From: Tenacibaculum holothuriorum
GTDB lineage: Bacteria; Bacteroidota; Bacteroidia; Flavobacteriales; Flavobacteriaceae
Direction: 5' to 3'
Assembly: GCF_002120225.1 (NCBI RefSeq)
Contig: NZ_LAPZ01000003.1
Location: 421,149-485,148 of the forward strand
DNA length: 64,000 nucleotides
Below are positions 26,845-35,380 of the stretch, in pieces; position 1 is the stretch's first letter; the number at the start of each line of letters is the position of its first letter. The notes below the pieces were generated by a model. That model saw only the letters and a list, made by a program, of their open reading frames with translations, was not told the origin of the DNA and ran no database searches. The position numbers were made by a program, and so were the translations under genes.

Positions 26845-27255
26845 CTAATTATTAGGAATAATTATTTGTGTTTGTTCTCCTGTCTCTGTGTTTAATATAC
26901 TTACATTTAATCCTCCAACCGCTGGTGTTACTTCTACTACTAATGAACCAAACACATATGTTCCTACGGTTAAGTTCTCTGCTCCTCCTATTTGCTGTTG
27001 AAATAAACTCTGAGACAATGAGTTTAATAATTGTCTGTTAAGATTGTTTGTGAAATTCTCAATCTCAGACGGTTGTTCAAATTGATTTTGCGATGTTTCC
27101 TTAAAATCATTTTGAAGACTGGCTGTTGCTAAAGCTTGTTGATAACGAAATGCATCATTCCCCCCAAAAAATACGCTAATAGGTTTGTAAACTATATTTT
27201 GAGAATACAATGCAGATGTTACAATAAAACTAAGTGCAAATATTATTTTCTTCAT
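26845..27255 (-). CDS. csgF: CsgF curli assembly factor
   Basis: After the signal peptide comes a CsgF-type N terminus (YKPISVFFGGNDAFRYQQALATASLQND), matching the segment that in known CsgF plugs and anchors to the CsgG pore. A helix follows (IENFTNNLNRQLLNSLSQSLF), then strands TYVFGSLVVEV and GLNVSILNTETGEQTQIIIP. At 136 residues it is normal. It is co-transcribed with csgE and csgG. Confidence 0.92.
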   Translation of the reverse strand: MKKIIFALSFIVTSALYSQNIVYKPISVFFGGNDAFRYQQALATASLQNDFKETSQNQFEQPSEIENFTNNLNRQLLNSLSQSLFQQQIGGAENLTVGTYVFGSLVVEVTPAVGGLNVSILNTETGEQTQIIIPNN

Positions 27256-27271
27256 TTACAATTTATTTTTA

Positions 27272-28006
27272 TTAATATAACTTACTTTTTTTCAATAACT
27301 TTTCACGCTTACGAGCAAAAAGATATATTTTTCCTAAGGCAACATTAACCTGTGCTCTAAGATGTTCTTCATCTGGTTTAGAAAAAAATTCATACAGTAC
27401 TTGATCTTCTACATTAATTGATAAAATACTAGACCTCCCCATACCAGGTTTTTCTTTAATTTTAATAACAAAAGGAAACTTCTTACCTCCTAACAAGTAT
27501 TGTTGATAAAAATAATCGTGAAAGTCTTTACCTATTTTAGTTATCGTTTCATCGGTAACAATTCCTTTTATTAAAAAATCTATTTCTCTATTGTTTCTTC
27601 TAGTATTTAATCCTAAATCGTTAGGAAGTATAAAAAGTGAATCTTTAGTAACTAGTTTATTATTTTTTCTAACAAAAAGGTAAACTTTCAGTTCTTCTTC
27701 TTTATTAACATTCAACCTTATTTGAGATAATAGCTTCTGTTCTTTTGGCGCTATTGAAAACTCTCCTGACTGCTTATTGTTAGAATAATTCTTTTTAACA
27801 TCTTTTTTTAAAGCAATGAATAAATACTTTAATTCATCTACATACAATAAACCTTGATTCTCTATTTGAGCTCTTAAGATAAGAAAATTATCTTTTTTCT
27901 CCATATTAATTTTTGCTTGTATATCATTTTTTTCCTGACTAACAGAGTTTTGAATGAATACAAACAACAATATGACTGTACTTATCTTATACTTTAGCTT
28001 TTTCAA
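27272..28006 (-). CDS. csgE: CsgE curli chaperone with CsgC/CsgH-like N terminus
   Basis: The C-terminal 110 residues (about 130-240) match CsgE, the plug and selectivity factor of the CsgG channel: IDFLIKGIVTDETITKIGKDFHDYF, FVIKIKEKPGMGRSSILSINV, then the terminal helix. The protein is nearly twice the usual CsgE length. Residues 25-120 form an Ig-like strand pattern with KQSGEFSIAPKEQKLLSQI, similar to the CsgC/CsgH amyloid-inhibiting chaperones. This suggests a chaperone-CsgE fusion; the N-terminal assignment is by pattern only. A signal peptide is present. The gene lies between the csgB-like gene and csgF. Confidence 0.82.
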   Translation of the reverse strand: MKKLKYKISTVILLFVFIQNSVSQEKNDIQAKINMEKKDNFLILRAQIENQGLLYVDELKYLFIALKKDVKKNYSNNKQSGEFSIAPKEQKLLSQIRLNVNKEEELKVYLFVRKNNKLVTKDSLFILPNDLGLNTRRNNREIDFLIKGIVTDETITKIGKDFHDYFYQQYLLGGKKFPFVIKIKEKPGMGRSSILSINVEDQVLYEFFSKPDEEHLRAQVNVALGKIYLFARKREKLLKKSKLY

Positions 28007-28018
28007 ATAAAGAGGTTT

Positions 28019-28471
28019 TTATTTATAATTTTTGATGATTATATTTTGATTATTTGCTCTTTGGAATACTTGGATGCCATCCATCATTGAATTAGTTCCG
28101 TAAATTTGTAATGAATTAGAGCTTCCTTGTTGTAATACATGCATTTTAACAGATAAACCGCTACTGTAAAAATCATTAAAGCTGTAATAATTGTCTTTAC
28201 CTAATTGATAAACTTTTTGATTTGAAAGTGATTCTTGAGAAATCTCTGAAACATTGTTAAATCCGTATTGGTTTAGATTTACAACATTATAATTCTGAAC
28301 TTGCTCAACATCTACCAAAGAACTTAAACTATTAGATGTCACTAATTTAGCATAAAAACTATTCTCTTTTACATTAGAAAGGTTTAAATTTTCATTTTTT
28401 GACTGTGAAAAGACTCCAACAGCAAGAAACCCTACAACTAAACAGGCAATATATTTCTTAAAACTAACCAT
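28019..28471 (-). CDS. csgB: minor curlin, CsgB-like
   Basis: A 150-residue secreted protein (signal peptide ends VFSQ). Its mature part shows weak curlin repeats rich in Q, N and G: VVNLNQYGFNNVSEI, KVYQLGKDNYYSF, KMHVLQQGSSNSLQIYG, GIQVFQRANNQNIIIKN. Position (after csgA and before csgE) and degenerate repeats suggest the nucleator CsgB. The start is the ATG at 28471; the frame stays open to 28582, but that extension overlaps csgA and precedes the signal peptide. A hairpin in front of the gene probably limits its expression relative to csgA. Confidence 0.75.
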   Translation of the reverse strand: MVSFKKYIACLVVGFLAVGVFSQSKNENLNLSNVKENSFYAKLVTSNSLSSLVDVEQVQNYNVVNLNQYGFNNVSEISQESLSNQKVYQLGKDNYYSFNDFYSSGLSVKMHVLQQGSSNSLQIYGTNSMMDGIQVFQRANNQNIIIKNYK

Positions 28472-28488
28472 AACTTTTAAGATAAAAA

Positions 28489-28517
28489 ACAAGAGAAAGA
28501 TTAAATCTTTCTCTTGT
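28489..28517 (-). terminator. hairpin between csgA and csgB-like gene
   Basis: A 12-bp perfect stem (ACAAGAGAAAGA and TCTTTCTCTTGT), 5-base loop, followed on the minus strand by a T run. It has terminator form and sits 19 bases after the csgA stop, inside the operon. Partial read-through would give much csgA and less of the export genes. Confidence 0.72.
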
Positions 28518-28535
28518 CTTAGTTCATATAACTTA

Positions 28536-29378
28536 TTAAATCCCTCCTCCTGTTTGAGTAACAGTAGCAGTATTTGTACCAAATTGATTAACAGTACTTA
28601 CGTTAGATCCTGATAAAGCAGTTTGAGTAACAGTAGACATGTTTCCTCCATATCCCATATGGTTATTTTGGTTCACAAAACTTAAGTTATTTCCTCCTCC
28701 TAAAAGAGTAGTTTGTGTAACATTAGATGTGTGATCGTCTCCAAATTGAGCAGTAAAAGAAGCATTCCAATTACCTCCACCTGGTGTAGAATATTGTCTT
28801 TCTCTAGAATAGTTATGATCACCAACTTGTAAAGCAGCTGCTAAGTTATTGCTACCTCTTTGTCTCTGAATTGCACGGTTATCGTGACCACCTTGAGCTA
28901 TAAAAGCCGCACTACCATTAACGCCGTTTGCTCCACTTCTTTGATCTTGTCTAGCATAGTTGTTATCTCCTCCTTGAGCTACAAGAGCTAAGTTGTTATC
29001 GAAACGTTGTTTTTGGTAAGATTTATTGTGTTCTCCAAACTGTATAACACCAGCAACATTATCTTCTGCATAACCAACTCCAACATCTTGCTTAGCGTAG
29101 TTATCGTGTCCAATTTGAAGTACACCTCCTAGGTTTCTATCCCCCAATTGTTTGATATCAGCTTCATTTTCATCTCCCCACTGAATTACAGTAGCTTGGT
29201 TCATATCTCCTCCTGGTCCTCCAATACTACCATTTTGTACAATTGTAGATTTATTGTCATAACCTGTTTGAGTTACATCAACATCATTGGCATAACCTGT
29301 TTGAGTTGATAAGTTAACATTCTGTGCAAATGCTCCTGCTGTTGCTAAAGAAATAGCTAATACTAATAATTTTTTCAT
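28536..29378 (-). CDS. csgA: major curlin subunit, CsgA-like
   Basis: An amyloid fibre subunit: signal peptide to AGAFAQ, then about eleven curlin repeats with the Gln/Asn ladder (for example VDVTQTGYDNKSTIVQ, ATVIQWGDENEADIKQLGDRN, AGVIQFGEHNKSYQKQ, AALQVGDHNYSREQ-like, STVNQFGTNTATVTQ). The repeats are 20-30 residues long and include Gly-rich inserts such as SIGGPGGDMN. At 280 residues it is longer than the enterobacterial protein. It is the first gene of a six-gene operon. Three AAGGG(..)TAAAA boxes lie upstream and no CsgD regulator is adjacent. Confidence 0.88.
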   Translation of the reverse strand: MKKLLVLAISLATAGAFAQNVNLSTQTGYANDVDVTQTGYDNKSTIVQNGSIGGPGGDMNQATVIQWGDENEADIKQLGDRNLGGVLQIGHDNYAKQDVGVGYAEDNVAGVIQFGEHNKSYQKQRFDNNLALVAQGGDNNYARQDQRSGANGVNGSAAFIAQGGHDNRAIQRQRGSNNLAAALQVGDHNYSRERQYSTPGGGNWNASFTAQFGDDHTSNVTQTTLLGGGNNLSFVNQNNHMGYGGNMSTVTQTALSGSNVSTVNQFGTNTATVTQTGGGI

Positions 29379-29454
29379 GATTAATAATTTTAAAATACGT
29401 TAGTTAAAAATTACGCACATTAATATCCTATTCCATAGGTTAAATCCTAGGACA

Positions 29455-29501
29455 TAAGGGCGTAAAAACTTTAAGGGTAAAATAAAATTACAAGGGTAAA
29501 A
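29455..29501. promoter_or_regulatory. tandem repeat boxes upstream of csgA
   Basis: AAGGGTAAAA occurs at 29473-29482 and again at 29492-29501 (19-base spacing), with a related AAGGGCGTAAAA at 29456-29467. In the direction of csgA these read TTTTACCCTT. Phased direct repeats about 75-120 bases before the start codon suggest binding sites for an activator of the curli operon. Confidence 0.45.
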
Positions 29502-29739
29502 TGTAAATAAAAAGGAGTGGTGATTTACATTTTCATCAACCCGTTGTGGGCAGTTGTTAAACTATATATAGTTGCTTCGTTTAAACACTGCTAATATAAG
29601 AACAATTCTTTTACATCACAAAAAATATACTGACGTTTTCATCTAATACTTAAAAACAAAACATCTAAAAAAACAACTAACACTAACAAAAACAAGACAT
29701 TAACACTTATAATTATTTGAAACACATTTCTAAAATACA
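29502..29739. other. intergenic region between csgA and glnN
   Basis: I see no gene here. The region is AT-rich; together with the repeat boxes it forms the long leader or promoter area of the curli operon. Confidence 0.5.
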
Positions 29740-29774
29740 GGAAAAACCCCCATGAATCACACAGGGGTTTTTCC
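29740..29774. terminator. terminator of GSIII gene
   Basis: GGAAAAACCCC and GGGGTTTTTCC around a 13-base loop. It lies 29 bases after the GSIII stop on the minus strand. Confidence 0.78.
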
Positions 29775-29803
29775 GAAATATAAAACAGTATAAAATCTGT
29801 TGT

Positions 29804-31990
29804 TTATCTTGTAAAAAGTAGTTCTCTATACTTAGCTAAGGGCCATAAATTGTCATCTACCAAAAACTCAAGCTTATCGCAATGGTATCTTATTGATTCA
29901 AAATATGGTTTTACATTTTTATTATACGCATTAGCTCTCTTTTCAGAATCGTTAATTGAATTCGCTTTTTTTCTCTCTTCAATCATTTCAAGAACTTGCT
30001 TATTTATTTCTTCTATATGTAATGAAATTCCTTCAATTATAGACATCTGCTCTTTAGCAACCTTTTTAAATCCTTCTCCATAAATTTCTTTTAAGCCCTT
30101 TACATTTTCAATAAGTATATTTTGGTATTTAATTGCTGTCGGCACAATATGATTTCTTGATAGATCTCCTAGTACTCTAGATTCTATCTGCAATCTTAAT
30201 GTATATTCTTCTATCTCTATTTCGTACCTAGCTTCAACCTCTACCTTATTCATTATATTCATTTCTTCATATAAATTAATAGTAGATTTTGAGATTTTTG
30301 ATTTTAATGCTTCTGGGGTAGTCTTGTAATTACTTAGCTTTCTTTTTTTTGCTTCCTTCTCCCATTCTTTCCCGTATCCGTTTCCTTCAAAACGAATTCT
30401 TTTTGATGCTTTTATATATTCTCTTAGTACATTGAAAATCGCATCATCTTTCTTTACTTCATGCTTTTTAATATAAGCATCAACTTCAATTTTAAATTCT
30501 TTTAATTGTTTAGCCACTATAGTATTTAACACTGTCATTGCATTTGCACAGTTTGCCATAGATCCAACAGCTCTAAACTCAAATTTATTTCCTGTAAATG
30601 CGAAAGGAGATGTTCTATTTCTATCTGTATTATCTAATAAAATTTCTGGAATCTTTCCTACTACATTCAATTTTAAATCTGTCATTTCTTGAGGTGAAAT
30701 TTTCCCTTTGGTTACATTTTCTAACTCGTCTAAAACCGAAGAAAGTTGAGAACCTATAAATACAGATATAATTGCAGGCGGAGCTTCGTTAGCACCTAAA
30801 CGATGATCGTTACTAGCACTTGCGATCGATGCTCTTAATAATTCTTCATAATCATTCACCGCTTTTATCGTGTTAATAAAGAAAGTTAAAAATTCAAGAT
30901 TTCGCATTGGGGTTTTTCCTGGACTCAATAAATTCACTCCAGTATTTGTTGAAAGCGACCAGTTATTGTGTTTACCAGAACCGTTAACTCCAGCAAATGG
31001 TTTTTCATGAAATAGCACTTTAAATGAATGACGCTCTGCCACTTTCTTCATAACATCCATCAATAAAGCATTATGATCTACCGCCAAATTAGCTTCTTCA
31101 AAAATTGGTGCTAACTCAAATTGATTTGGAGCCACCTCATTGTGACGTGTTTTCACAGGAATTCCTAAAACAAGACATTCTTGTTCTAAATCTCTCATAA
31201 AACTTAATACTCGTGATGGAATTGTTCCAAAGTAATGATCATCTAATTGTTGTCCTTTAGCTGACGAGTGCCCTAACAAAGTTCTCCCCGTTAAACTAAT
31301 ATCTGGTCTAGATTTTGCTAAGGCTGCATCTATTAAAAAATATTCTTGCTCCCAACCTAAAGTTGCATTCACCTTAGTTACATTTTTATCAAAATATTTT
31401 GCTACAGCTGTAGCAGCTTTATCTACTTCTTGTAAGGCTCTTAATAAGGGTGTTTTATAATCTAAAGCTTCACCTGTATAAGCTACAAAAACCGTTGGAA
31501 TACATAAAGTTGTTCCATACACAAAAGCCGGTGATGTAGGATCCCAAGCGGTATACCCTCTCGCTTCAAAAGTATTTCTTAATCCTCCATTAGGAAAAGA
31601 CGATGCATCTGGTTCTTGTTGCACTAATTCACCTCCACCAAATTTTTCTATAGCTGCTCCATTTCCTATTGTTTCAAAAAAAGCATCGTGCTTTTCTGCT
31701 GTAGCTCCTGTTAGTGGCTGAAACCAATGCGTAAAATGTGTAGCTCCTTTTGAGATTGCCCAATCTTTCATAGAAGCAGATATTTGATTAGCAATACTCC
31801 TACTAATCTTTGTCCCTTTTTCAATAGCATCCATAACACTATCGTAAGCTTCCTTAGTTAAATATTGCCTCATCGCTGTTTCATTAAACACATTTGCAGC
31901 AAATAACTCAGAACGTTTAACCTTCTCTTCAATAATAATTGGTTTTCTATTCATTGTTTCTTGAATAGCTTTAAATCTTAACACAGACAT
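29804..31990 (-). CDS. glnN: Glutamine synthetase type III
   Basis: GSIII makes glutamine from glutamate, ammonia and ATP. The 728 residues are typical for this long form. Family signatures are FTHWFQPLTGATAEKHDAF, the GGELVQQEPDASSFPNGGLR loop, NATLGWEQEYFLID, KTRHNEVAPNQFELAP, FAGVNGSGKHNNWSL and the RTSPFAFTGNKFEFRAVGS segment. It is transcribed away from the GSII gene across a 199-base gap, so both nitrogen-assimilation enzymes share one promoter region. Confidence 0.95.
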   Translation of the reverse strand: MSVLRFKAIQETMNRKPIIIEEKVKRSELFAANVFNETAMRQYLTKEAYDSVMDAIEKGTKISRSIANQISASMKDWAISKGATHFTHWFQPLTGATAEKHDAFFETIGNGAAIEKFGGGELVQQEPDASSFPNGGLRNTFEARGYTAWDPTSPAFVYGTTLCIPTVFVAYTGEALDYKTPLLRALQEVDKAATAVAKYFDKNVTKVNATLGWEQEYFLIDAALAKSRPDISLTGRTLLGHSSAKGQQLDDHYFGTIPSRVLSFMRDLEQECLVLGIPVKTRHNEVAPNQFELAPIFEEANLAVDHNALLMDVMKKVAERHSFKVLFHEKPFAGVNGSGKHNNWSLSTNTGVNLLSPGKTPMRNLEFLTFFINTIKAVNDYEELLRASIASASNDHRLGANEAPPAIISVFIGSQLSSVLDELENVTKGKISPQEMTDLKLNVVGKIPEILLDNTDRNRTSPFAFTGNKFEFRAVGSMANCANAMTVLNTIVAKQLKEFKIEVDAYIKKHEVKKDDAIFNVLREYIKASKRIRFEGNGYGKEWEKEAKKRKLSNYKTTPEALKSKISKSTINLYEEMNIMNKVEVEARYEIEIEEYTLRLQIESRVLGDLSRNHIVPTAIKYQNILIENVKGLKEIYGEGFKKVAKEQMSIIEGISLHIEEINKQVLEMIEERKKANSINDSEKRANAYNKNVKPYFESIRYHCDKLEFLVDDNLWPLAKYRELLFTR

Positions 31991-32133
31991 ACACTTTTAT
32001 TTTAACACAGTCAAAAATACAAAATACATACTAAAATATTATCAACCCCTAAAAAAAATAGGGTTGAAAATATTTTTTACATATTTTAAACAAAAAACCC
32101 CCTTAAAAAAACACCTTAAAAGAAAAAAGTACA

Positions 32134-32141
32134 TATATTTG
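32134..32141 (+). promoter_or_regulatory. -7 box upstream of GSII
   Basis: TATATTTG fits the TAnnTTTG element and lies 48 bases before the GSII start. I see no clear -33 box. Confidence 0.4.
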
Positions 32142-32189
32142 TTTCATCAATTATTCGATGAATAAACTTAAAACTATATAATTATTCTT

Positions 32190-33203
32190 ATGGCTAAATC
32201 TAAATTAGAGTACATTTGGTTAGATGGCTACTATCCTACTCAAAACATGCGAAGCAAAACTAAAGTTATTGATGACTTTAGTGGAAAATTAGAAGACTGT
32301 CCTATCTGGTCTTTTGACGGATCTTCAACCAGACAAGCCGAAGGCGGTGATTCTGATTGTTTATTAAAACCAGTTGCTATTTATCCAGATCCAGCTAGAG
32401 ATAATGGATTCTTAATAATGACTGAAGTTTTAAATGCAGATGGAACTCCACACGTATCAAATGCAAGAGCTAAAATTGATGATGATGATAATGATTTTTG
32501 GTTTGGTTTTGAGCAAGAGTACTTTATTATGGATACACACACTCAACTTCCTTTAGGGTTCCCTATCGGAGGATACCCTGGACCACAAGGAATGTACTAC
32601 TGTTCTGTAGGCGGTAAAAATACTCATGGTAGAGATTTTGTTGAAGAGCACGCTGACTTATGTATCGCTGCTGGTTTAAACTTCGAAGGAATTAACCAAG
32701 AAGTAGCTTCTGGTCAATGGGAATTTCAATTATTTGCCAAAGGAGCAAAATTAGCTGGAGATGAAATTTGGGTAGCTCGTTACTTATTAGATAGATTAAC
32801 AGAAAAATACGGATATTATATTGAATACCATCCAAAGCCAGTAAAAGGTGATTGGAATGGATCTGGAATGCATGCTAACTTCTCTAACACATTATTAAGG
32901 ACTTGTGGTAGCAAAGAAGTTTACGAAAAAGTATGTGAAGCTTTTAGACCAGTTACTAAAGAACATATTGCCGTTTATGGTGAATATAACGACCAACGTT
33001 TAACTGGTTTACACGAAACTGCTTCTATTAACGATTTTAGCTACGGAGTTTCTGATCGTGGAGCTTCTATTCGTATTCCAATTATCACAGTAGAAAAAGG
33101 ATGGAAAGGTTGGTTAGAAGACCGTCGTCCTGCATCAAACGCGGATCCATACAAGGTTGCTGGTCGAATTGTTGAGACTGTAAAAAGCGCCAAGTTAGAT
33201 TAA
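32190..33203 (+). CDS. Glutamine synthetase, GSII (eukaryote-like) type
   Basis: The short beta-Grasp plus catalytic form: LEYIWLDGYYPTQNMRSKTKV at the start, WSFDGSSTRQAEGGDSDCLLKPVA, WFGFEQEYFIMD (metal ligands), NQEVASGQWEFQ, WNGSGMHANFS and the C-terminal RGASIRIP with DRRPASNADPY. At 337 residues this is the GSII length, much shorter than GSI or GSIII. It is divergent from GSIII. Flavobacteria often carry both, and I expect different regulation or a salvage role, by inference. Confidence 0.93.
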   Translation: MAKSKLEYIWLDGYYPTQNMRSKTKVIDDFSGKLEDCPIWSFDGSSTRQAEGGDSDCLLKPVAIYPDPARDNGFLIMTEVLNADGTPHVSNARAKIDDDDNDFWFGFEQEYFIMDTHTQLPLGFPIGGYPGPQGMYYCSVGGKNTHGRDFVEEHADLCIAAGLNFEGINQEVASGQWEFQLFAKGAKLAGDEIWVARYLLDRLTEKYGYYIEYHPKPVKGDWNGSGMHANFSNTLLRTCGSKEVYEKVCEAFRPVTKEHIAVYGEYNDQRLTGLHETASINDFSYGVSDRGASIRIPIITVEKGWKGWLEDRRPASNADPYKVAGRIVETVKSAKLD

Positions 33204-33223
33204 TAAACACACACAACACAACT

Positions 33224-33250
33224 AAAAAAGCCGCTAATAGCGGCTTTTTT
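33224..33250. terminator. terminator after GSII, bidirectional
   Basis: AAAAAAGCCGCT, 3-base loop, AGCGGCTTTTTT. It serves GSII and the convergent exchanger gene. Confidence 0.88.
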
Positions 33251-33269
33251 CTTTTCAAAATCTATTTCT

Positions 33270-34211
33270 TTATAAAAAGGCTATATATATAAAAGCTATA
33301 TAACTTATAAACAATACAGCTCCTTTTAACCTTCCTAATTCAAACCTTTTTGGCAAAAAGACTAACGGAAGAATTATAAATGCAAATGCCAACATCCAAA
33401 AAATATCTCTAGTTAATATTTGTGGTTCAGTAACAGGAATTTCTTTTACCAAAGCTGTTAATCCTAAAACAGAAGCTATATTAAAGATATTAGAACCTAT
33501 TAAATTCCCTAAAGAAATTGCTTTTTCTCCTTTTACCACAGCAATTACTGATGCTGCCAATTCAGGAACACTCGTACCAATTGCAATCATAGTTATAGAA
33601 ATTACTCCTTCACTTACACCAACACTTTGTGCTAATGATTTTGCTCCTCTCACTAACAAATCAGAACCAAAATACAATGCTACCCCACCAATTAATAACC
33701 ACAACAGTATTTTTCCATAACCTACTGTAGCTAATTTTTCATCAACCTCACCATTATTAACTTCATCAGATTTTGCTGATCTTATTAACACTATCAAAAA
33801 TACAACAAGAGCAAGCACTAATACAACTCCTTCAATCCTGGTAATTACTTCATCATTCCATAGAAAATAATAAATCAGCAACGAAAAAACCATCATTACT
33901 GGCCAATTTAACTTATAGAAATCTTTACTAACAGCAATTGGACCAATTAACGCTGTAATCCCCAACACTAAACCTATATTAGCAATGTTTGACCCTATTA
34001 CATTATTGATCGCAATTGCAGGAGATCCATCTAACGCAGCCTGTAAACTCACTAATAATTCTGGTGCTGAAGTTGCAAAAGAAACTACTGTCATACCAAT
34101 TACCATTTTAGAAATATTCAACTTAAATGATAATCCTACTGAAGAACGCACTAAAAAATCTCCTCCAAATACTAACAACAATAACCCTATTATTATATAA
34201 GCTATACTCAT
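33270..34211 (-). CDS. calcium/sodium antiporter, CaCA (YrbG) family
   Basis: An inner-membrane exchanger of about ten helices in two inverted halves. Each half holds the ion-binding alpha repeat: VVSFATSAPELLVSLQAAL with NNVIGSNIANIGLVLG in the first, and AIGTSVPELAASVIAV with GNLIGSNIFNIASVLG in the second. The Glu residues in the two PEL motifs are the known cation ligands. At 313 residues it is standard. It is a single gene. Confidence 0.93.
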   Translation of the reverse strand: MSIAYIIIGLLLLVFGGDFLVRSSVGLSFKLNISKMVIGMTVVSFATSAPELLVSLQAALDGSPAIAINNVIGSNIANIGLVLGITALIGPIAVSKDFYKLNWPVMMVFSLLIYYFLWNDEVITRIEGVVLVLALVVFLIVLIRSAKSDEVNNGEVDEKLATVGYGKILLWLLIGGVALYFGSDLLVRGAKSLAQSVGVSEGVISITMIAIGTSVPELAASVIAVVKGEKAISLGNLIGSNIFNIASVLGLTALVKEIPVTEPQILTRDIFWMLAFAFIILPLVFLPKRFELGRLKGAVLFISYIAFIYIAFL

Positions 34212-34857
34212 AAAATATTTTTTTGCGAAGATAGGATTTTTAACACTTCAGAAAACCGATTCCGTTTCTAATTATTTTAACTCCAAAAAATAGAAATCTT
34301 AAAAATTAGCTATTCACACAACTATTTTTCCTTTACTTTTTTTAAAATCACAAAAAAACCACATTATTTACCTACAAAAAACAACCATAAACTCAAATAA
34401 CAACTATAAATAAAAACCAAAATAAAGAAAAAGACATTTTAATTTAAAACACAAAACATTATTTTACATTATAATTAAAACACAAAAGTATTATTTATTA
34501 AAATTTTATTTGGTGGAAAGTTTTACAACCACTTATATTCGAAAAACAATTCCGGAATTAATTAAATTATTAACTAAAAAACTATTAAAAACTAATGATT
34601 ACTATTGTTTTAAAACTTACTGTTCTTGCCCTGAACATAGCTATTAATTTTATTAGCTTATTCTTTTAAGAAAATTATCAAAAATCAACTATTATGAACA
34701 CAGTTAACATTTTATTTAAAAAGGAATTTTAGAGGGAAAATTGCTACGACAACAAAGGTTATGTAAAATTTAGAAAAAGAAACATTTTAACAGGTCGATC
34801 ATAAATATTCAGCCTGTTATTTTTTTTCATTATTTTTGATTATAAATCAACTACTTA
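34212..34857. other. intergenic region with possible microproteins
   Basis: There is no conventional gene in 646 bases. Two short readings stand out: a 24-residue hydrophobic ORF at 34595-34669, and an open frame at 34694-34804 broken by one TAG (34730). A weak stem-loop (TAACAGG and CCTGTTA, 34788-34819, with a following T run) may be a terminator. The rest is A/T-rich. Confidence 0.4.
34788..34829 (+). terminator. weak terminator-like stem-loop
   Basis: TAACAGG (34788-34794) pairs with CCTGTTA (34813-34819) across an 18-base loop, followed by a T run. It lies just before the 50-residue gene. Confidence 0.4.
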
Positions 34858-35010
34858 ATGAAAAAACAATTATTTAAAATATTAGCTAAACTTAACAAGA
34901 CACTATTACCGTCTTTCACAAAAAGACAGTTGGATATTGCTAAAGCATCGAAAACACAATTGGCTATTATAGGTTGGAGAGCTTTTGTTACTAAAAATTC
35001 ATTAGACTAA
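34858..35010 (+). CDS. small conserved protein, 50 residues
   Basis: The frame reads MKKQLFKILAKLNKTLLPS and ends GWRAFVTKNSLD. I know similar 50-residue proteins from flavobacteria, sometimes labelled SsrA-binding protein with no basis in homology to SmpB. It is basic, amphipathic and probably helical. It starts 39 bases after the stem-loop described above and stops 18 bases before the DUF2007 gene, so they may be co-transcribed. Function unknown. Confidence 0.6.
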   Translation: MKKQLFKILAKLNKTLLPSFTKRQLDIAKASKTQLAIIGWRAFVTKNSLD

Positions 35011-35027
35011 TTTTAAAACTTAAAATT

Positions 35028-35255
35028 ATGAAAGAGCATATTAAAATTTTTACTGGCACTTCTATTCTTGTTAATAGACTCGCTTATTTATTAGATCAAA
35101 TAAATATACCTTCAATCATAAAAGATGATAGAGAGTCTGGAAGATTAGCTGGCTTTGGAACTTTTGGAGATTCTTCAGAACTTCATATTTTTAACACTGA
35201 TTTAGAACAAGCTACAAATGTTATTGAAAATTTTCAAAAAGAAATTAAAAAATAG
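35028..35255 (+). CDS. DUF2007 family protein
   Basis: A 75-residue protein with the DUF2007 pattern: IKIFTGTSILVNRLAYLLDQINIPSIIKDD, then SSELHIFNTDLEQATNVIENF. The fold is PII/ACT-like, and members are called putative signal-transducing proteins without a proven role. It lies between the 50-residue gene and the tRNA-Arg promoter. Confidence 0.85.
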   Translation: MKEHIKIFTGTSILVNRLAYLLDQINIPSIIKDDRESGRLAGFGTFGDSSELHIFNTDLEQATNVIENFQKEIKK

Positions 35256-35256
35256 T

Positions 35257-35286
35257 TTTTGAAATTGAAAAATAACTGTATATTTG
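35257..35286 (+). promoter_or_regulatory. promoter of tRNA-Arg
   Basis: TTTTTG (35256-35261) and TATATTTG (35279-35286) are separated by 17 bases, a near-ideal Bacteroidota -33/-7 pair. The predicted start is about 10 bases before the mature tRNA. Confidence 0.75.
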
Positions 35287-35304
35287 CACCCGCAAACGCA
35301 TTAA

Positions 35305-35378
35305 GGCCTCGTAGCATAACTGAATAGTGCACTTGATTACGGCTCAAGAGGTTGCAGGTTTGAATCCTGCCGAGGTCA
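35305..35378 (+). tRNA. tRNA-Arg (anticodon ACG)
   Basis: The cloverleaf folds fully: acceptor GGCCTCG with CGAGGTC, D-stem GCAT with GTGC, anticodon stem CTTGA with TCAAG around loop TTACGGC (ACG), T-stem GCAGG with CCTGC around TTTGAAT, discriminator A. CCA is not encoded. The D-loop reads AACTGAATA and lacks the usual GG pair, a mild oddity. A terminator follows. Confidence 0.93.
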
Positions 35379-35380
35379 CA

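Noticed and set aside
28472..28582. Extended start of the csgB-like gene
   Set aside because: It overlaps csgA and would put 37 residues, including the intergenic hairpin, before a clear signal peptide.
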